DNA of 64,000 nucleotides from an uncultured Eubacteriales bacterium (GTDB lineage: Bacteria; Bacillota; Clostridia; Oscillospirales; Oscillospiraceae). This document shows, piece after piece, positions 1 to 8,966 of this stretch. The notes under the pieces were generated by a model. The model had not been told where the DNA came from. It saw only the letters and a list, made by a program, of their open reading frames with translations, and made no database searches. The DNA is taken from contig URDG01000009.1 in assembly GCA_900546515.1 (NCBI GenBank), forward strand, positions 1 through 64,000, written 5' to 3'. Every line of letters begins with the position of its first letter. The stretch's first letter is position 1. The position numbers were made by a program, and so were the translations under genes.

Positions 1-52
1 CGGCGGTCTCCAAAACCGTAGGCCGAGGGTTCGAAGCCTTCTTCCCCTGCCA
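1..52 (+). tRNA. tRNA-Trp (CCA anticodon), 3' part
   Basis: The window opens inside a tRNA. The anticodon loop reads CTCCAAA, giving anticodon CCA (Trp). The T-arm follows (stem 25-29 with 37-41, loop TTCGAAG), then the 3' acceptor strand 42-48, a G discriminator and an encoded CCA at 50-52. The 5' half lies outside the window. Confidence 0.9.
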
Positions 53-60
53 TGCAGAAA

Positions 61-94
61 GCCTTGAAAACACGACGTTTTCAAGGCTTTTTTT
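61..94 (+). terminator. Rho-independent terminator of tRNA-Trp unit
   Basis: A perfect 11-bp stem (GCCTTGAAAAC with GTTTTCAAGGC, loop ACGAC) is followed by seven T, just after the encoded CCA of tRNA-Trp. The rest of the interval to 317 has a weaker CCGCC/GGCGG hairpin with TTTTT near 193-226 and no convincing gene. Confidence 0.9.
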
Positions 95-251
95 CGTTTG
101 AGACAATGTGTTTTCCCTTTACAGATTTCATTCACCACGTATGCACTTGACATACGACTCCATTCGGGCAGCGGATTCGGCGCGCATGCGGTCCGCCGTA
201 AGCCTTGTATCGCCTGGCGGCTTTTTACTCTTTGCATCAAGGGGATATATT

Positions 252-296
252 AAAAAACAGGGCAGTCGCCTCATGGGTCTGACTGCCTTGTTTTAT
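252..296 (-). terminator. Terminator downstream of pepF
   Basis: The stem CAGGGCAGTC/GACTGCCTTG lies 20 bp after the pepF stop and has a T-run on the minus strand. An A/T-rich flank on the other side means it could also work for rightward transcripts. Confidence 0.8.
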
Positions 297-317
297 TACA
301 GATATGAACTTTTATGC

Positions 318-2135
318 TTAGCTCAGCTTGTCATCTGATGGTATCTTCTCCAGCTCGTCTATGAGCTCGCCGAAGAGGGAGAGCGCGGAATTTATGGGCT
401 CGGCAGTGCTCATATCGACGCCAGCGATTTTCAGAAGAGAGATCGGGCCGGTGCTGCAGCCGCCGGAGAGAAAGCGCTTATAATCCGCAACGGCGCCTGC
501 TCCATCGCTCAGAATCCGATTTGCAATGGCGACCGCGGCGGAGAAGCCGGTCGCGTACTGGAACACATAATAGTTGTAGAAGAAATGCGGGATGCGCGCC
601 CATTCAAGTGCGATCTCGGCATCGGAAACCATATCCGGCCCAAAGTAGAGCTTGTTGAGCGCAAGATACTTATCGCACAGGGCATCGGCGGTCAGCGTCT
701 CACCGGCCTCGCTCATGCGGCCCATTTCCAGCTCAAACTCGGCAAACATCGTCTGACGGTAGACCGTACCCTTGAACTGATCGAGAAAGTGGTTGATGAG
801 ATAGGCTCTCTCTTTTTTGTCCTGCGTTTTGCCCAGCAGATAGCGCATAAGCAGGACCTCATTGCAGGTGGAGGCGACCTCAGCGACAAAGATCACATAG
901 TCCGAGGTACAGACCGGCTGATTTTTGCAGCTGTGCCAGCTGTGCAGCGCGTGTCCCATCTCATGGGCGATGGTGAACATGCTGTCGAGCGTGTCCTTGT
1001 GGTTGAGCAGAACATACGGATGCGGACGGGAAACGTCGGTGGAATATGCGCCGCCGCGCTTGCCCTGATTCTCATATACATCTATCCAGCGCTCATTGAA
1101 ACCCTTGCGCAGCAGCGCGGTGTAATCGTCGCCGAGTACGGCCAGCGCATCAAGCACCGTGGCCTTGGCTTCGTCATAGCTTATCTTCTCCGCAGCATCC
1201 GGCACAAGCGGAGTATATACATCGTACATGTGCAGCTCATCCACGCCGAGCAGCTTCTTTCGCAGCGCAACATAGCGGTACATTTTGTCCATGTTCGCAT
1301 GCACCGCATCAATGAGGTTGAGATACACCTCCTGCGGCACCTCGGTCGAATCGAGCGCAGCGGCGAGCGTCGTGGGATATCTGCGCGCGCCGGCAAAGAA
1401 GCGCAGCTGCTTGAACTGCCCGTCAAGCGTCGCGGCAACAGTGTTTTTGTACTCGCCCAAACGCTTGTAGTAGGTCTCAAAGGCTGCTTTGCGCAGAGAA
1501 CGGTCTGCGCTTTCCATAAGGGGAACAAAGGTCTCGTTCGTGAGCTGGTGCTCATCGCCGTCGGAACCCTTGACGCCAGGGAACGTGAGATCGGCGTTTC
1601 TAAACACGCTGCATACGTTGTCGGGCGTCTGCGCCATCTCTCCGGCAGCGGCCAGCAGCCGCTCCTCAGCGGCGGAAAGAACGTGCGGGGCCATGCGGCG
1701 GATGCGGTATATACTGCGGCGGTATACGCCGAGCTCCGGCGCGGTGAGATAGAAGCCGTTGAGCTTGTCTTCATCGATCGCAATGAGCTCAGGCGTTGCA
1801 AAGGCGCCGGCGCTGGACACTGCGACATATACGCTCATCGCCTTGCCGCGCATGTCCTGATAAAAGGCGTTCGCAGTGTCCTGATCGCTCTTGCAGCTGG
1901 CGTAGCCGTAGAGCTTGCCGAGGCGCACGCCGGCTTCGTCGTCAAGACGCAGAAACTCAAGCAGCGTCTCCGCGCTTTCACCAAGCCGGCCGGAATAGGC
2001 CGCTATCTTTTCGGGGAGCTGCTGGAGCGCCTCATACTCGGCGCTCCACGCCGCGTCGTCGGGAAATATATCCGCGAGATTCCAGGTATATTCCTCGGGA
2101 ACATCTTCTCTCTTAGGTATAGTATGCTCTGCCAT
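318..2135 (-). CDS. pepF: Oligoendopeptidase F (M3 family)
   Basis: A 605-residue zinc metallopeptidase of the M3B/PepF family, the usual length for the family. It would cut short peptides in the cytoplasm. The zinc motif HEMGH is at residues 391-395 within FTIAHEMGHALHSW, and the conserved third-ligand region follows in the helical C-terminal half. An N-terminal PepF-type helical domain occupies roughly residues 110-190. The ATG at 2135 is preceded by AGGAGG with good spacing. The gene stands alone with its own promoter and terminator, divergent from the LysM-GH18 gene. The family assignment is firm; the in vivo substrate is unknown. Confidence 0.95.
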   Translation of the reverse strand: MAEHTIPKREDVPEEYTWNLADIFPDDAAWSAEYEALQQLPEKIAAYSGRLGESAETLLEFLRLDDEAGVRLGKLYGYASCKSDQDTANAFYQDMRGKAMSVYVAVSSAGAFATPELIAIDEDKLNGFYLTAPELGVYRRSIYRIRRMAPHVLSAAEERLLAAAGEMAQTPDNVCSVFRNADLTFPGVKGSDGDEHQLTNETFVPLMESADRSLRKAAFETYYKRLGEYKNTVAATLDGQFKQLRFFAGARRYPTTLAAALDSTEVPQEVYLNLIDAVHANMDKMYRYVALRKKLLGVDELHMYDVYTPLVPDAAEKISYDEAKATVLDALAVLGDDYTALLRKGFNERWIDVYENQGKRGGAYSTDVSRPHPYVLLNHKDTLDSMFTIAHEMGHALHSWHSCKNQPVCTSDYVIFVAEVASTCNEVLLMRYLLGKTQDKKERAYLINHFLDQFKGTVYRQTMFAEFELEMGRMSEAGETLTADALCDKYLALNKLYFGPDMVSDAEIALEWARIPHFFYNYYVFQYATGFSAAVAIANRILSDGAGAVADYKRFLSGGCSTGPISLLKIAGVDMSTAEPINSALSLFGELIDELEKIPSDDKLS

Positions 2136-2217
2136 AAAATCCTCCTGAAGGTTTCAGCCGCCGCAGCACAGGTGTACAGTCGAACTGCGCGGCGGCAGTT
2201 TAATATTATTATACTGT

Positions 2218-2246
2218 ATTGTACCACGTCCGCGTTTTGTCTGCAA
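2218..2246 (-). promoter_or_regulatory. Promoter for pepF
   Basis: On the minus strand TTGCAG (2246-2241), a 17-bp spacer, then TACAAT (2223-2218). This sits about 85 bp upstream of the pepF start. A second TATAAT-like hexamer lies slightly downstream. Confidence 0.55.
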
Positions 2247-2293
2247 TCTCCGGGGCATATATTAGTGACAGTAAATCTGAAAGGAACGATGGC

Positions 2294-3427
2294 ATGGAAA
2301 TATATGTTGTGCGACCCGGAGATACGCTTTATAACATTGCCGCAAAATACGCCCTCAGAGCGGAGACATTGGCGGAGCTGAATCAATTGTCCGACCCGTC
2401 GCGCCTGACGGCCGGAATGGCGCTGTACATACCCGGCTTTGAGGACGGACAGCGGCCGCCGATAGAAGTCAACGGCTATGCCTATCCGAACATAACTGCG
2501 GCGGCGCTCAATGCAACGCTGCCCTATCTCACGTTTCTATGCCCGTTTTCGCACAGCATGACAGCCGAAGGAGAGCTCAGGCCGATAAACGACGGGCGGC
2601 TCGTTTCAGCCGCCTACGCGGCGTCCGCAGCGCCGCTTCTGACCGTGACCAACCTCAGCGAGAGCTCAGGGTTTTCAAGCGATATTGCTCACGCGGTATT
2701 TACCGATGAGCAGGTGCAGAATCGGGTGTTTGATAATATTCTCTCCACTCTGCGCGAGAAAAAATACTACGGTATAAATTTCAACATAGAATACGTTTAT
2801 CCATTTGACCGGGAGGGGTACAATGCTTTTATCCGCAGGGCGGCGGAGGTGTTCCACCCGCTTGGCTATTATCTGACGAGCGCCATTGCGCCCAAGGACA
2901 GCGACAGGCAGAGCGGACTTCTATATGAGGCGCATGATTACGCCGCACACGGGCTGTACATGGACCGCGTAATAATCATGACCTATGAATGGGGCTACAC
3001 CTACGGAGCGCCGCAGGCCGTGTCGCCGGTGGACAGAATGCGCGCCGTGCTCGAATACGCCGTGACGAAGATACCGGCGGGCAAGATACTTATGGGCTTT
3101 TCAAACTACGGCTATAACTGGCGGCTGCCGTGGAGGCAGGGCGAGGCGGCGCAGGTCGTCTCCAATGCGGGAGCGACAGACCTTGCCGTGAGCATGGGGG
3201 CGGAAATACACTACGACGCAGTTGCATCTGCGCCGTACTTCAATTATACGGACGCGGCCGGACATCCGCGCACGGTGTGGTTTGAGGACGTGCGCAGCGT
3301 GAGGGCGCGGCTGGGGCTCGCCGCCGAGTTCGGGCTTGCCGGAATAAGCATCTGGACGATAGATAAGCTCTTCCGCCCGGGACTTGAGGTGCTCAACAGC
3401 ATGTACAGTGTGGAAAAAATAGTATAA
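2294..3427 (+). CDS. LysM-GH18 protein, SleL/YaaH-like
   Basis: A 377-residue protein. One LysM module (about residues 1-47, starting MEIYVVRPGDTLYNIA) is followed by a GH18 TIM barrel of the SleL/YaaH/CotE type, which in sporeformers cuts N-acetylglucosaminyl bonds of spore cortex peptidoglycan. There is no signal peptide, as is usual for SleL/YaaH. The catalytic signature reads GINFNIE: the acid Glu is present (E166), but the neighbouring Asp positions are Asn (N162, N164), which may lower or change activity. The ATG at 2294 is chosen because the LysM begins there and AAAGG precedes it; an in-frame upstream extension has no domain. The spore role is inferred from the family. Confidence 0.85.
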   Translation: MEIYVVRPGDTLYNIAAKYALRAETLAELNQLSDPSRLTAGMALYIPGFEDGQRPPIEVNGYAYPNITAAALNATLPYLTFLCPFSHSMTAEGELRPINDGRLVSAAYAASAAPLLTVTNLSESSGFSSDIAHAVFTDEQVQNRVFDNILSTLREKKYYGINFNIEYVYPFDREGYNAFIRRAAEVFHPLGYYLTSAIAPKDSDRQSGLLYEAHDYAAHGLYMDRVIIMTYEWGYTYGAPQAVSPVDRMRAVLEYAVTKIPAGKILMGFSNYGYNWRLPWRQGEAAQVVSNAGATDLAVSMGAEIHYDAVASAPYFNYTDAAGHPRTVWFEDVRSVRARLGLAAEFGLAGISIWTIDKLFRPGLEVLNSMYSVEKIV

Positions 3428-3507
3428 ACAAACGTCTTGAATTCGGAACGGAAAAAATGTAAAATAAAATTTACATACACTTCGACAAATTATTGCTGGA
3501 GAAGACA

Positions 3508-4338
3508 ATGAAGCGAATAAAAACAATCCTGTCCGCCGCTGCGGCCGCAGGGCTGGTGCTCTTATGCCGCCCCGACGCATATGCCGCGGCGCGGACATAT
3601 GTTGACAACACTGTCGACACGAGCCGGAACACGGCGGCGATAGCGGCGGCTCTTGTGATAATTGTACTTATATTCGTGGGCCTTGCCGCAGTTGTGCGCA
3701 TGGGGAAGAGCGGGCACCTGAACGTGCCGTGGGCCGTGCTGTCGGTGCTGCTGGCCGGACTTGCGCTGCTGCTGTGCGTGATAGGAAGCACTGCGGGGCC
3801 GCTTTACGCGCGCCCGGGCGGGGACCCGGCGCAGACGGTAGCAAAGTTTTACGACGCGGTGCTGGCCGGTGATTATCCCACGGCTTACTCATGCCTGAGC
3901 GACTATACGGGGCTCGGCCTTGAGACTGAGCCGGCCGGTGAAAACGCCGTGAAGATATATGCCGCGCTTCGGGAGAGCTATGATTATGCTCTCAGCGGTA
4001 CGGCAAAGGTGGACGGCATAAGCGCAGTGCAGAATGTCAGATTCAGGTATCTCGATCTGAGCTCGCTCGAGGCAAGTGTGGAGGACGGCATGCAGCGAAA
4101 TATAGAGAAGGCCGCCAGAGACGAACCGGCAGACCAGGTCTACGATGAGAACAACAAATATCTTCCGGCTGTGGCCGAAAAGGCGTACAGCGACGCGCTG
4201 ACATCCGTTCTCAGCCATGCAAGCAGCTATTATACCGCGTCCGTCATCGAAGTCGAGCTTACCTATACCGACGGACAGTGGCTCATAGTCACGAACAGGG
4301 ATATGCTGAACGCCCTGATGGGCGGCGCGGCATACTGA
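3508..4338 (+). CDS. Membrane-anchored protein of unknown function
   Basis: A 276-residue protein. A hydrophobic N-terminal segment (about residues 5-22, ending AYA) looks like a signal peptide or first membrane segment. Two strong membrane segments follow (about 40-62 and 74-93), then a soluble, probably extracellular region of about 180 residues. That region begins DPAQTVAKFYDAVLAGDYPTAY, a pattern often seen at the start of NTF2-like domains; this fold is a guess. The ATG at 3508 has GGAG upstream and is preferred over an in-frame TTG at 3493. It is the first gene of a rightward run reaching 7935. Confidence 0.7.
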   Translation: MKRIKTILSAAAAAGLVLLCRPDAYAAARTYVDNTVDTSRNTAAIAAALVIIVLIFVGLAAVVRMGKSGHLNVPWAVLSVLLAGLALLLCVIGSTAGPLYARPGGDPAQTVAKFYDAVLAGDYPTAYSCLSDYTGLGLETEPAGENAVKIYAALRESYDYALSGTAKVDGISAVQNVRFRYLDLSSLEASVEDGMQRNIEKAARDEPADQVYDENNKYLPAVAEKAYSDALTSVLSHASSYYTASVIEVELTYTDGQWLIVTNRDMLNALMGGAAY

Positions 4339-4353
4339 GCCGGGGAGGCATAA

Positions 4354-6003
4354 ATGAGCAGCAACACAAATGATTATAATTCGGACCTCGACGCGATACT
4401 TACCGAGTTCTCGTCATACAGCAAAGATATTTCGGGAGACGTGAAGCCGGACGGCGCGCAAAAGGACCGGCCGGTGGAAAGACAGCCCGGCTCCGGCGAT
4501 AGCGGGGACGCGCAGTACTATGTGGATGTTTCGCGCCTTGAGAGCTATCTGAGTGCGCACCAGGTGCAGAAGCAGGGAAAACCGGAGGGCAGAGCCCCGG
4601 CGGAAGAGAAAGAGGAGTTTTCACCGCTTTTTACCCCGTCCGGCAGGGCGTACAGGCGTCCGGACGCGTGGTCTATTCCCGGAATACGTGAAAGGCGCAC
4701 GCCTGCGCCGGAACCGGACAAATACCTGAATTACAGCGAAAAGAAAAAGGCTGCCGCCATCCAGCGCAGGGAGGAGGCGGCGCAGGCAAAGCTCGACGCG
4801 CAGAAATCCGCCCTGCGCCGTAAGGATAAGGACGCGACTGCCGCGCAGGAGCGCATACGCGAGGTGCGGGCGAGGGCGCAGACACCGGCCAAAAACATCA
4901 TGGCGGTCATATTCGCAGTGCTCGCAATACTGGCGGTGTGCTGGGCCGCGGTGCATATACACCCGGATTCCGGCATGAGCACGGCAGCGCGCATGCAGAA
5001 AGAATTGAATCTCACGAGCAGGCTCGACGTATACGCCAACAACGCTGCGAGCGATGTGCTGAGCGATTATACGGATATTAAAAAAATGTACGCCATAGCG
5101 GAGACGGACACCATTGCACCGAAGCCGGACCCGGACGGCTTCGGACGGACGACTGAGCCTGCGGTGATACAGTCCGTGATAGACGCATCGGCAGAGCTGC
5201 TCGGCGGGCAGAAAACGGTCTGGCAGAGTGACAGGCCGTTCAGCAGCGGCGCAGAGATGTATTATTACAGTGATCCTACTATCCTTGCCATCGTGTGGAA
5301 GGAGGAGCTTGACGGATGCTGCGCCACGCTTGCGGAGATAAAGATCGCTGACGGCTCACAGTTCCGGCGGAAGCTCGCCGGGGATACATATGGCTCGCCG
5401 GTATATCTCAACGCTTCGACCATGGCCGGGGCGGCAAACGCCGTAGTCGCCTCAAACGCCGACTGCTATGCCTTCCGGCAGAGCGGGCTTACGGTGTATC
5501 AGCGGCAGCTGTTCCGCAACAGTGCGGACAAGCTTGACACCTGCTTTATCACAGCCGGCGGAGACATGCTTTTTCTGCGGGCAGGCGAGCCCGGCGGGGA
5601 CGATGCCGTGAAAGACTACATAGCCGAAAATGACGTGCTCTTTTCGCTGGCCTTCGGCCCGGTGCTCGTGGACGGCGGCGTTTTGCAGCAGTGTGCATCC
5701 TATCCGATAGGCGAGGTACGCACGGAAGCGGCGCGCGCAGGTATCGGCATGACGGACGGGCTGCACTATCTTCTCATGACCGTCAATGGCACCGGCAGCA
5801 GGCCGGGCATCAGCGTCAATGAGTTTGCAGAGCTCATGTATGACAGGGGCTGTGTAAAGGCGTATAATCTCAGCGGTGGGCAGACGGCCGAGATAACGAT
5901 CCAGGGTGAGCCTGCCAACAATGTCGACTTCGGCGCGGAGCGCGCCGTGAGCGATATGATCTATTTTGCTACGGCACTGCCGGGAGCGGAGGTGGCAGGA
6001 TGA
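4354..6003 (+). CDS. Phosphodiester glycosidase (NAGPA-like) membrane protein
   Basis: A 549-residue protein. A long charged cytoplasmic N-terminus (about 1-185, Lys/Arg/Glu-rich, low complexity) precedes one membrane segment (about 187-206, NIMAVIFAVLAILAV). The extracellular C-terminal domain (about 330-549) matches the NAGPA/phosphodiester glycosidase family, shown by RAGIGMTDGLHYLLMTVNG and the later AYNLSGGQTAEI block. Bacterial members usually have an NLDGGGS-type motif; here the Asp is Ser, so catalysis is uncertain. The start has GGGGAGG upstream, and the stop overlaps the next ATG by 4 bp, so it is translationally coupled to the Lgt-like gene. A cell-envelope polysaccharide or wall role is inferred. 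Confidence 0.8.
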   Translation: MSSNTNDYNSDLDAILTEFSSYSKDISGDVKPDGAQKDRPVERQPGSGDSGDAQYYVDVSRLESYLSAHQVQKQGKPEGRAPAEEKEEFSPLFTPSGRAYRRPDAWSIPGIRERRTPAPEPDKYLNYSEKKKAAAIQRREEAAQAKLDAQKSALRRKDKDATAAQERIREVRARAQTPAKNIMAVIFAVLAILAVCWAAVHIHPDSGMSTAARMQKELNLTSRLDVYANNAASDVLSDYTDIKKMYAIAETDTIAPKPDPDGFGRTTEPAVIQSVIDASAELLGGQKTVWQSDRPFSSGAEMYYYSDPTILAIVWKEELDGCCATLAEIKIADGSQFRRKLAGDTYGSPVYLNASTMAGAANAVVASNADCYAFRQSGLTVYQRQLFRNSADKLDTCFITAGGDMLFLRAGEPGGDDAVKDYIAENDVLFSLAFGPVLVDGGVLQQCASYPIGEVRTEAARAGIGMTDGLHYLLMTVNGTGSRPGISVNEFAELMYDRGCVKAYNLSGGQTAEITIQGEPANNVDFGAERAVSDMIYFATALPGAEVAG

Positions 6004-7001
6004 ACGCTATAGCCATATGCGCGGGCAGCACTGTCATCTACTGGAGCGGGATGATAATAGCGCTTGGCATCGCAGCGGGTTTTGCGCTTACCTACTCGCT
6101 GTATACCTCATATGTCGGCACGGGCAGACCGCTGTGGGTGCTGCTGCCGGCGGCGGTGTTTTTCTCCGTAGTCTTTTGCAGGCTCCTCCACTGGTACTGC
6201 CATATGGAGCAGTATACGGGCCTTCTCAACGCGCTGACGGACTATTCCGGCGGCGGCTACTGTCTGCCGGGCGCAGTACTGGGTGTGCTGACCGCGGCAT
6301 ATCTGACAGGCAGGCTGGGCTTTACCGGCAATGCAGCGCGCATGCTTGACGCTGCGGCTCCCGGCGCGGCGCTGTGCGCGGCGTTCATCCGCCTGTCCGC
6401 GCTCTTCAACAGCTCATGCCGCGGTAAGATCGTCATCACCAGACCTGCGCTTCAGCATCTGCCGCTCGCGTCGCCGGTATATACCGGAGGCGCGGCGGAG
6501 TACCGCTTTGCAGCGTTCTTCGTTGAGTTTCTTGTGCTGCTCGCCGTATCTGCGGCGCTGCTGCGCTTCTATTTTTCCCGCCGCAGCATTGAAATGCGCG
6601 GCAGGGAATCGAGCGATGGACACACGGCACGCATGCTCCTGCTGCTGTTCAGCGCGGTCGAGTTCATATTCGACAGCACGCGCTATGACTCCAGCTTCAT
6701 GCATTTAAACAGCTTTATCAGTATTGTACAGGTGTTTTCCGCAGCGTCGATGCTTGCGCTGCTCATCTATTACAGCCGCATGTCGGTGCGCGTCAGCGGC
6801 CGCAGCGGCAGGCGTGCCGGGCTGTGGATTGGCTGGGGCGCGTCACTGATATGCGCTGCGCTTGCGGAATACCTTGTTCAGCGCCATGGGGACTGGTACG
6901 GCCGCTGCTATCTTTTGATGTTTACGGGCCTTGCCGGGATGACTGCGGCGGTGTACGCAATGTATCTGGGCTGCTGCACGCAACCGGAACGGGAAGAATA
7001 A
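6000..7001 (+). CDS. Divergent Lgt-like membrane protein
   Basis: A 333-residue polytopic membrane protein with about seven to nine hydrophobic segments. The central part resembles prolipoprotein diacylglyceryl transferase: a GGGYCLPGAVLGVLTAAYL block followed by LDAAAPGAALCAAFIRLSALFN, matching the family's GG...G and LDAxAPxxxxGQxxxRxGNFxN blocks. The Arg and Asn of the Lgt signature remain, but the Gly-Asn-Phe-x-Asn-x-Glu part is degraded. It therefore may not be the housekeeping Lgt and could modify another lipid-linked substrate. Its ATG overlaps the NAGPA stop. Confidence 0.65.
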   Translation: MNAIAICAGSTVIYWSGMIIALGIAAGFALTYSLYTSYVGTGRPLWVLLPAAVFFSVVFCRLLHWYCHMEQYTGLLNALTDYSGGGYCLPGAVLGVLTAAYLTGRLGFTGNAARMLDAAAPGAALCAAFIRLSALFNSSCRGKIVITRPALQHLPLASPVYTGGAAEYRFAAFFVEFLVLLAVSAALLRFYFSRRSIEMRGRESSDGHTARMLLLLFSAVEFIFDSTRYDSSFMHLNSFISIVQVFSAASMLALLIYYSRMSVRVSGRSGRRAGLWIGWGASLICAALAEYLVQRHGDWYGRCYLLMFTGLAGMTAAVYAMYLGCCTQPEREE

Positions 7002-7019
7002 CGAAAGGAAAAAGGATAA

Positions 7020-7415
7020 ATGAAAAAAAGTCTGAAGATCGTCATAGCACTTGTCGTGCTGGCGGCGCTGATAGTCGGCGCGCTGTTTCTCTACAAGGCA
7101 TATTACCCTGAGGGAACGCAGGGGGACAAGCAGCTTGTCGTGGAGGTCATACATGCCGACGGCAGCACGAAGGATTTCACAATAGACACGGACTCCGAAA
7201 ATCTGCGCGGCGCTCTTGAACAGGAAAATCTGATCGAGGGCGACAACAGCAGCTACGGTCTGTACGTCACGACAGTCGACGGAGAGCGGGCCGACGAGTC
7301 GAAGCGCGAGTGGTGGTGCTTTACGAAGGACGGCGAAATGCTGATGACCGGCGTGGATGACACGATGATCCAGGACGGGGAGCATTATGAGATCACCTTC
7401 ACGGCCGGCTGGTAA
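7020..7415 (+). CDS. DUF4430 membrane-anchored protein
   Basis: A 131-residue protein with one N-terminal membrane segment (about 5-25) and an extracellular DUF4430 domain (about 40-131), with the typical ending WWCFTKDGEMLMTGVDDTMIQDGEHYEITF. DUF4430 resembles the C-terminal beta domain of transcobalamin/intrinsic factor, so a corrinoid- or ligand-capturing role is plausible but not shown. There is no lipobox Cys. The 3' end overlaps the ECF S-component gene by 29 bp, which suggests coupled expression and a joint function. Confidence 0.8.
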   Translation: MKKSLKIVIALVVLAALIVGALFLYKAYYPEGTQGDKQLVVEVIHADGSTKDFTIDTDSENLRGALEQENLIEGDNSSYGLYVTTVDGERADESKREWWCFTKDGEMLMTGVDDTMIQDGEHYEITFTAGW

Positions 7416-7935
7416 AATAAGCGTCCGTGAGATGTGCCTGCTGGCCCTGATGGGCGCGCTGATGTTCGTGATGCAGGTGGCAATGGCGCCGGTACGCAAT
7501 GTGCATATGACGGATGTGCTCATCATCCTGACCGCCGTCTTCTTCGGCTGGAGAGTTATGTACTCCGTGTTCGTGTTCGTGGTGCTTGAGGGGCTTATGT
7601 GGGGCTTTGGGCTGTGGGTGCTGTCATACATGTACCTGTGGCCGATACTCGCCGCTGCCGCCGTGCTGATGCGTAAGAACGACTCATCCATCGTCTGGGC
7701 GATAGTGGCGGCGCTGCACGGGCTGTTTTTCGGCCTCGGCTGCTCCATCCCGTATCTGTTCATCGGAGGATGGAACATGGCTTTCACCTATTTCATCACC
7801 GGCATACCGTTTGACATACGCCACTGCATCGGCAACTTTGTGCTGACGTTTGTACTCTACTGTCCGCTGAAGCGCGCAATGGAGGCGGGAGCAAGGCAGA
7901 TAAAACTCATAGGAAACGCGAAAAAAAGAATATAG
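7387..7935 (+). CDS. ECF transporter S component
   Basis: A 182-residue membrane protein with five to six hydrophobic helices and the small-Ala-rich first helix (ALMGALMFVMQVAM) typical of ECF S-components, the substrate-binding subunit of energy-coupling-factor vitamin transporters. It would share the EcfA/EcfA'/EcfT energising module, which is not in this window. The partner DUF4430 gene overlaps it, which points to a transcobalamin-like surface domain feeding this S-component. Substrate unknown; corrinoid is the leading guess. The ATG at 7387 lies inside the upstream gene. A shorter start at 7432 would cut into helix 1. Confidence 0.8.
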   Translation: MRSPSRPAGKISVREMCLLALMGALMFVMQVAMAPVRNVHMTDVLIILTAVFFGWRVMYSVFVFVVLEGLMWGFGLWVLSYMYLWPILAAAAVLMRKNDSSIVWAIVAALHGLFFGLGCSIPYLFIGGWNMAFTYFITGIPFDIRHCIGNFVLTFVLYCPLKRAMEAGARQIKLIGNAKKRI

Positions 7936-7942
7936 ACAGCAG

Positions 7943-7983
7943 CCGGCTCCCCGGAGAGTGTTCCTCTCCGGGGAGCCGGTTTA
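7943..7983. terminator. Bidirectional terminator between convergent genes
   Basis: A very strong 16-bp stem (CCGGCTCCCCGGAGAG paired with CTCTCCGGGGAGCCGG, loop TGTTC) is followed by TTTATCTT. It separates the rightward DUF4430/ECF run from the leftward CmpB-like gene. Confidence 0.85.
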
Positions 7984-7994
7984 TCTTACGGCGC

Positions 7995-8924
7995 TCAGGC
8001 GGCGCCGTTATGTTTTTTCTCGTTTCGTCTCTTGTTGGCCGTGTCGATAAGCCGGCGGAAGTGACTGCCGTTATGCTCGCCGTCAACAAGATGAGGATAG
8101 GCGCGCGCGATACGCTCGTGGATAATGTTGTGGCCGAGCACACTGGTGATCTTCTGCTCCAGCTCCTCGCGGCGCTGTGCGGAGCGTTCCTGACGCGCAT
8201 CCTCGCGCGCTTTGAGCTCCGTATTTATCTCGCTGCGCTTTTCAAGCACGCCGCGTATAACTTCTTTCTCCTTCTCATGGAGCTCAGGATGCTTTTCATC
8301 AAAGGCCTCGCGCTGCTCCTTCATGCGGTCGTAGCCTTCGTACAGGACCTTTTCGCCGACGGTGTCGGAGACGGCGGTCATCATTTTTTCAAGCTCCTCG
8401 ACAGCCTTGAAGCGCTTGGGCAGCTTGAGCAGCTCTATGAGCGTGATGAGCGCGTCCGCCGCCATCAGCGCAGCAAATATCCAGATGAGCCACCAGCCCA
8501 GCCGAACCGGAATGATGTCGATAAAGCGCTGCACGAGCGGGTGGAGCACGTCGACGACGAGCACGCAGGCAAGGCCCCATATGAGCGAGAACTCAAGGCA
8601 TACATAGCCCTTTATGTTAAAGGGATTGTTGGAATAATCCCACCATTTGTCGTGGAAAAAGCTCTCCATGATAAAGCCGATGAAATACTCCAGCGCCGTC
8701 GTGACGAGCATGCTGCCCAGAAACAGCAGCGGAAAGCTCTCCTTCACCGGCTCCAGCAGCCACAGCACCAGCGCCACGCCGAAGCCGTAGATCGGGCAGA
8801 CCGGGCCGTTGAGGAAGCCGCGGTTGACGAATATACCGCGCCGGCACGCCGCGAACACGACCTCCGCGCACCAGCCGAGGAAGGAATAGATGAATATAAC
8901 CCATGCGGTCTCATAAAAGCTCAT
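7995..8924 (-). CDS. Putative ABC transporter permease, CmpB-type (PF06541-like)
   Basis: A 309-residue protein. The first ~160 residues hold four to five membrane helices with signatures of the CmpB/putative ABC-transporter permease family (YSFLGWCAEVVFA, FLNGPVCPIYGFG, WWDYSNNPFNIKGYVCLEFSLIWG). The C-terminal ~140 residues form a charged, helical, probably cytoplasmic coiled coil ending in basic residues. The start has AAGGAG upstream. It is followed 42 bp downstream of the LPG-synthase-like gene and is probably co-transcribed with it. The family name is historical; no ATPase partner is nearby, and the actual function is unknown. Confidence 0.8.
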   Translation of the reverse strand: MSFYETAWVIFIYSFLGWCAEVVFAACRRGIFVNRGFLNGPVCPIYGFGVALVLWLLEPVKESFPLLFLGSMLVTTALEYFIGFIMESFFHDKWWDYSNNPFNIKGYVCLEFSLIWGLACVLVVDVLHPLVQRFIDIIPVRLGWWLIWIFAALMAADALITLIELLKLPKRFKAVEELEKMMTAVSDTVGEKVLYEGYDRMKEQREAFDEKHPELHEKEKEVIRGVLEKRSEINTELKAREDARQERSAQRREELEQKITSVLGHNIIHERIARAYPHLVDGEHNGSHFRRLIDTANKRRNEKKHNGAA

Positions 8925-8966
8925 ATCTCTTTCTCCTTTGGCAATGCCGCTTTATACGGCGCTGCA

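Noticed and set aside
108..338. 76-codon frame after tRNA-Trp
   Set aside because: It runs through a terminator-like hairpin, lacks a ribosome site, and its end covers the pepF terminator.
585..2381. A ~600-codon reading frame antisense to pepF
   Set aside because: High-GC third-position bias keeps the opposite frame open; the product matches no family and the sense strand encodes a complete PepF with a ribosome site.
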